A DNA stretch of 6,588 nt from Bacteroidales bacterium (GTDB lineage: Bacteria > Bacteroidota > Bacteroidia > Bacteroidales > F082): positions 1 to 6,588 of the forward strand of contig JAFRRE010000009.1 in assembly GCA_017428285.1 (NCBI GenBank), in the 5' to 3' direction. Each line of letters starts with the position of its first letter. The stretch's first letter is position 1. The position numbers and the translations under genes were made by a program. This document shows, piece by piece, positions 5,670 through 6,588 of the stretch. The notes beneath the pieces are model-generated. The model made no database searches and was not told where the DNA came from. It saw only the letters and a program-made list of their open reading frames with translations.

Positions 5670-6380
5670 TTACAGGGAGTAAAGCCTTATGCCGTCCAAA
5701 TGACTCTGGTATTTCACCAAGTCTGTTGTCGGAAACGGCTTCCCATGTGATGGGTAAATCATTGATGGATTGAGCGCGATCATCTTTTCCCACGACTGCT
5801 TGTATTGCGCCAAGCTCTCAATCCAGATGATGGTGCGCTTGATGCTGGGGAAGTTGTTCATGGCAGCATCGCCACAGAACAGGATGCCATCCTTCAGCAT
5901 CGAGATATGGTCTGCCGTATGCCCAGGAGTCCTGACGACCTCAAACGGCAAAGACAAAGCCTTGAACGCATCGGAATCGATGGAGATGAGCCGTGACAGA
6001 TACGCCTCCTTAATCGGTGGATACTTATGCTCGCCTTTGCCGAAGAGTGCCAGGATCTGGCAGAACAGCCACGCCTGACGGCTGGAGCATCCACCTTGGA
6101 ACGAGTTCTGACCCCGATGCAACCTGTCGATGGCCATAGGGTGGAGAATCACCTTGGCATCCGTGATGGTCAGCACGTCATTCAGGAATCCGGCATGGTC
6201 ATCGTGCGCATGGGTCAGAAACACATACTTGATTTCCTTTGGTTCGACACCAGTCTCTTCCAGCTTCTTCGTGAACCCCTCGAAGCCGTCGGCATATCCT
6301 GTGTCTATCAGGACATATCCGCCCTCGTCCAAACTGACGAGGTAGTTGTTGACGACCCTATTGCCGAGGTTGTAGATCAT
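5670..6380 (-). CDS. MBL-fold metallo-hydrolase
   Basis: A 236-aa metallo-beta-lactamase superfamily hydrolase. The metal-binding set is complete: HAHDDH at 57-62 (His57, His59, Asp61, His62), His154 in TPGHTADH, Asp171 in CGDAAM, and His212 in PSHGKP. The opening strands (IYNLGNRVVNNYLV, then YVLIDTGY) are typical. Members act as glyoxalase II-like thioesterases, lactonases or phosphodiesterases; the sequence does not say which. A short insert with Cys98 and Cys108 (GGCSSRQAWLFC region) sits between the first and second metal motifs. The start is ATG 6380: the frame is open to 6446, but the -7 box at 6403-6410 would lie inside such an extension. No signal peptide, so cytoplasmic. The 1-kb block downstream separates it from the next gene, so it is probably monocistronic. 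Confidence 0.9.
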   Translation of the reverse strand: MIYNLGNRVVNNYLVSLDEGGYVLIDTGYADGFEGFTKKLEETGVEPKEIKYVFLTHAHDDHAGFLNDVLTITDAKVILHPMAIDRLHRGQNSFQGGCSSRQAWLFCQILALFGKGEHKYPPIKEAYLSRLISIDSDAFKALSLPFEVVRTPGHTADHISMLKDGILFCGDAAMNNFPSIKRTIIWIESLAQYKQSWEKMIALNPSMIYPSHGKPFPTTDLVKYQSHLDGIRLYSL

Positions 6381-6402
6381 TGGCCATTGTTGGTAACGCC
6401 GA

Positions 6403-6410
6403 CAAAGGTA
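6403..6410 (-). promoter_or_regulatory. Promoter -7 box of the MBL-fold hydrolase gene
   Basis: The minus strand reads TACCTTTG, matching TAnnTTTG, 22 bp upstream of ATG 6380. No clear TTG is seen at the -33 distance, so the promoter may be weak or need an activator. Confidence 0.55.
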
Positions 6411-6488
6411 CAAAAACAGATTATGCCCACCGCACATCCAACGCAATAAAAACCGAGGGGGAAATCGGTGTTCCCTGCGTCGCCGCTT

Positions 6489-6588
6489 CTTGCGCCTGCC
6501 TTGGTGTGCGCAAGGGTATAACGAGCGGCAATAGAAAAAAATGCTGAGCTGACGTGCGCTTTTTTCTGTTGCCGCCCTTGCGCAACAC
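6489..6588. repeat. Large imperfect inverted repeat with alternative arms, at the window edge
   Basis: GCGGCAATAGAAAAAA (6525-6540) pairs with TTTTTTCTGTTGCCGC (6560-6575) at 15 of 16 positions, the exception being U-G on the plus strand. An outer stem joins TGCGCAAGG (6507-6515) to CCTTGCGCA (6576-6584), leaving an asymmetric bulge of about nine bases on the left, and GTG (6504-6506) may pair with CAC (6586-6588). CTTGCGC at 6489-6495 can instead pair with GCGCAAG at 6508-6514. The A and T tracts face the loop, which is not how an intrinsic terminator is built. The element may continue beyond the window. Confidence 0.65.

Noticed and set aside
5512..5793. Minus-strand open frame of 93 codons
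   Set aside because: Its first 40 or so codons overlap the end of the MBL-fold hydrolase gene in another frame, and the remainder runs into the GC-rich block without a motif.
1..6588. CRISPR array, rRNA or tRNA genes, intact transposase
   Set aside because: No regularly spaced direct repeats, no rRNA or tRNA signature and no transposase or integrase motif were found on either strand.

Overview
The window looks like a chromosomal or accessory piece of a Bacteroidales genome, probably Prevotella/Bacteroides-like. Four upstream regions carry the Bacteroidetes-type -7 box TAnnTTTG (read on the minus strand), the putative lipoprotein and the WYL regulator have the look of that phylum, and there are no strong Shine-Dalgarno sequences. 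Every gene I accept is on the minus strand, so the window is best read from right to left.

Right part (6588 to 5670): an unusual branched inverted repeat at the right edge, then a complete metallo-beta-lactamase-fold hydrolase with its own promoter. Middle (about 5669 to 4620): roughly 1 kb of GC-rich DNA with no convincing gene. It contains several stem-loops and may be a structured noncoding RNA, a decayed mobile-element segment, or both.

Left-centre (4611 to 1312): a leftward row of five genes. They encode a two-helix membrane protein with a soluble domain, a putative lipoprotein with its own internal promoter, a 137-aa protein of unknown function, an ADP-ribosylglycohydrolase (DraG/ARH family) and another two-helix membrane protein whose start overlaps the hydrolase stop (ATGA). 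The last four are spaced closely enough (29, 29 and -4 bp) to be one operon. Its only recognisable chemistry is removal of ADP-ribose. The cell-envelope proteins around it make a toxin-immunity or envelope-associated role conceivable, but this is not shown.

Left end (1278 to 1): a WYL-domain transcription regulator preceded by a long inverted repeat that probably serves as its operator, then the first 27 codons of a gene running off the left edge. The promoter of that partial gene and the promoter of the 4555 gene share a 46-bp cassette: a GGTTC-N9-GAACC inverted repeat at fixed distance from a TACYTTTG box. This suggests that the two transcription units, at opposite ends of the cluster, answer to the same regulator.
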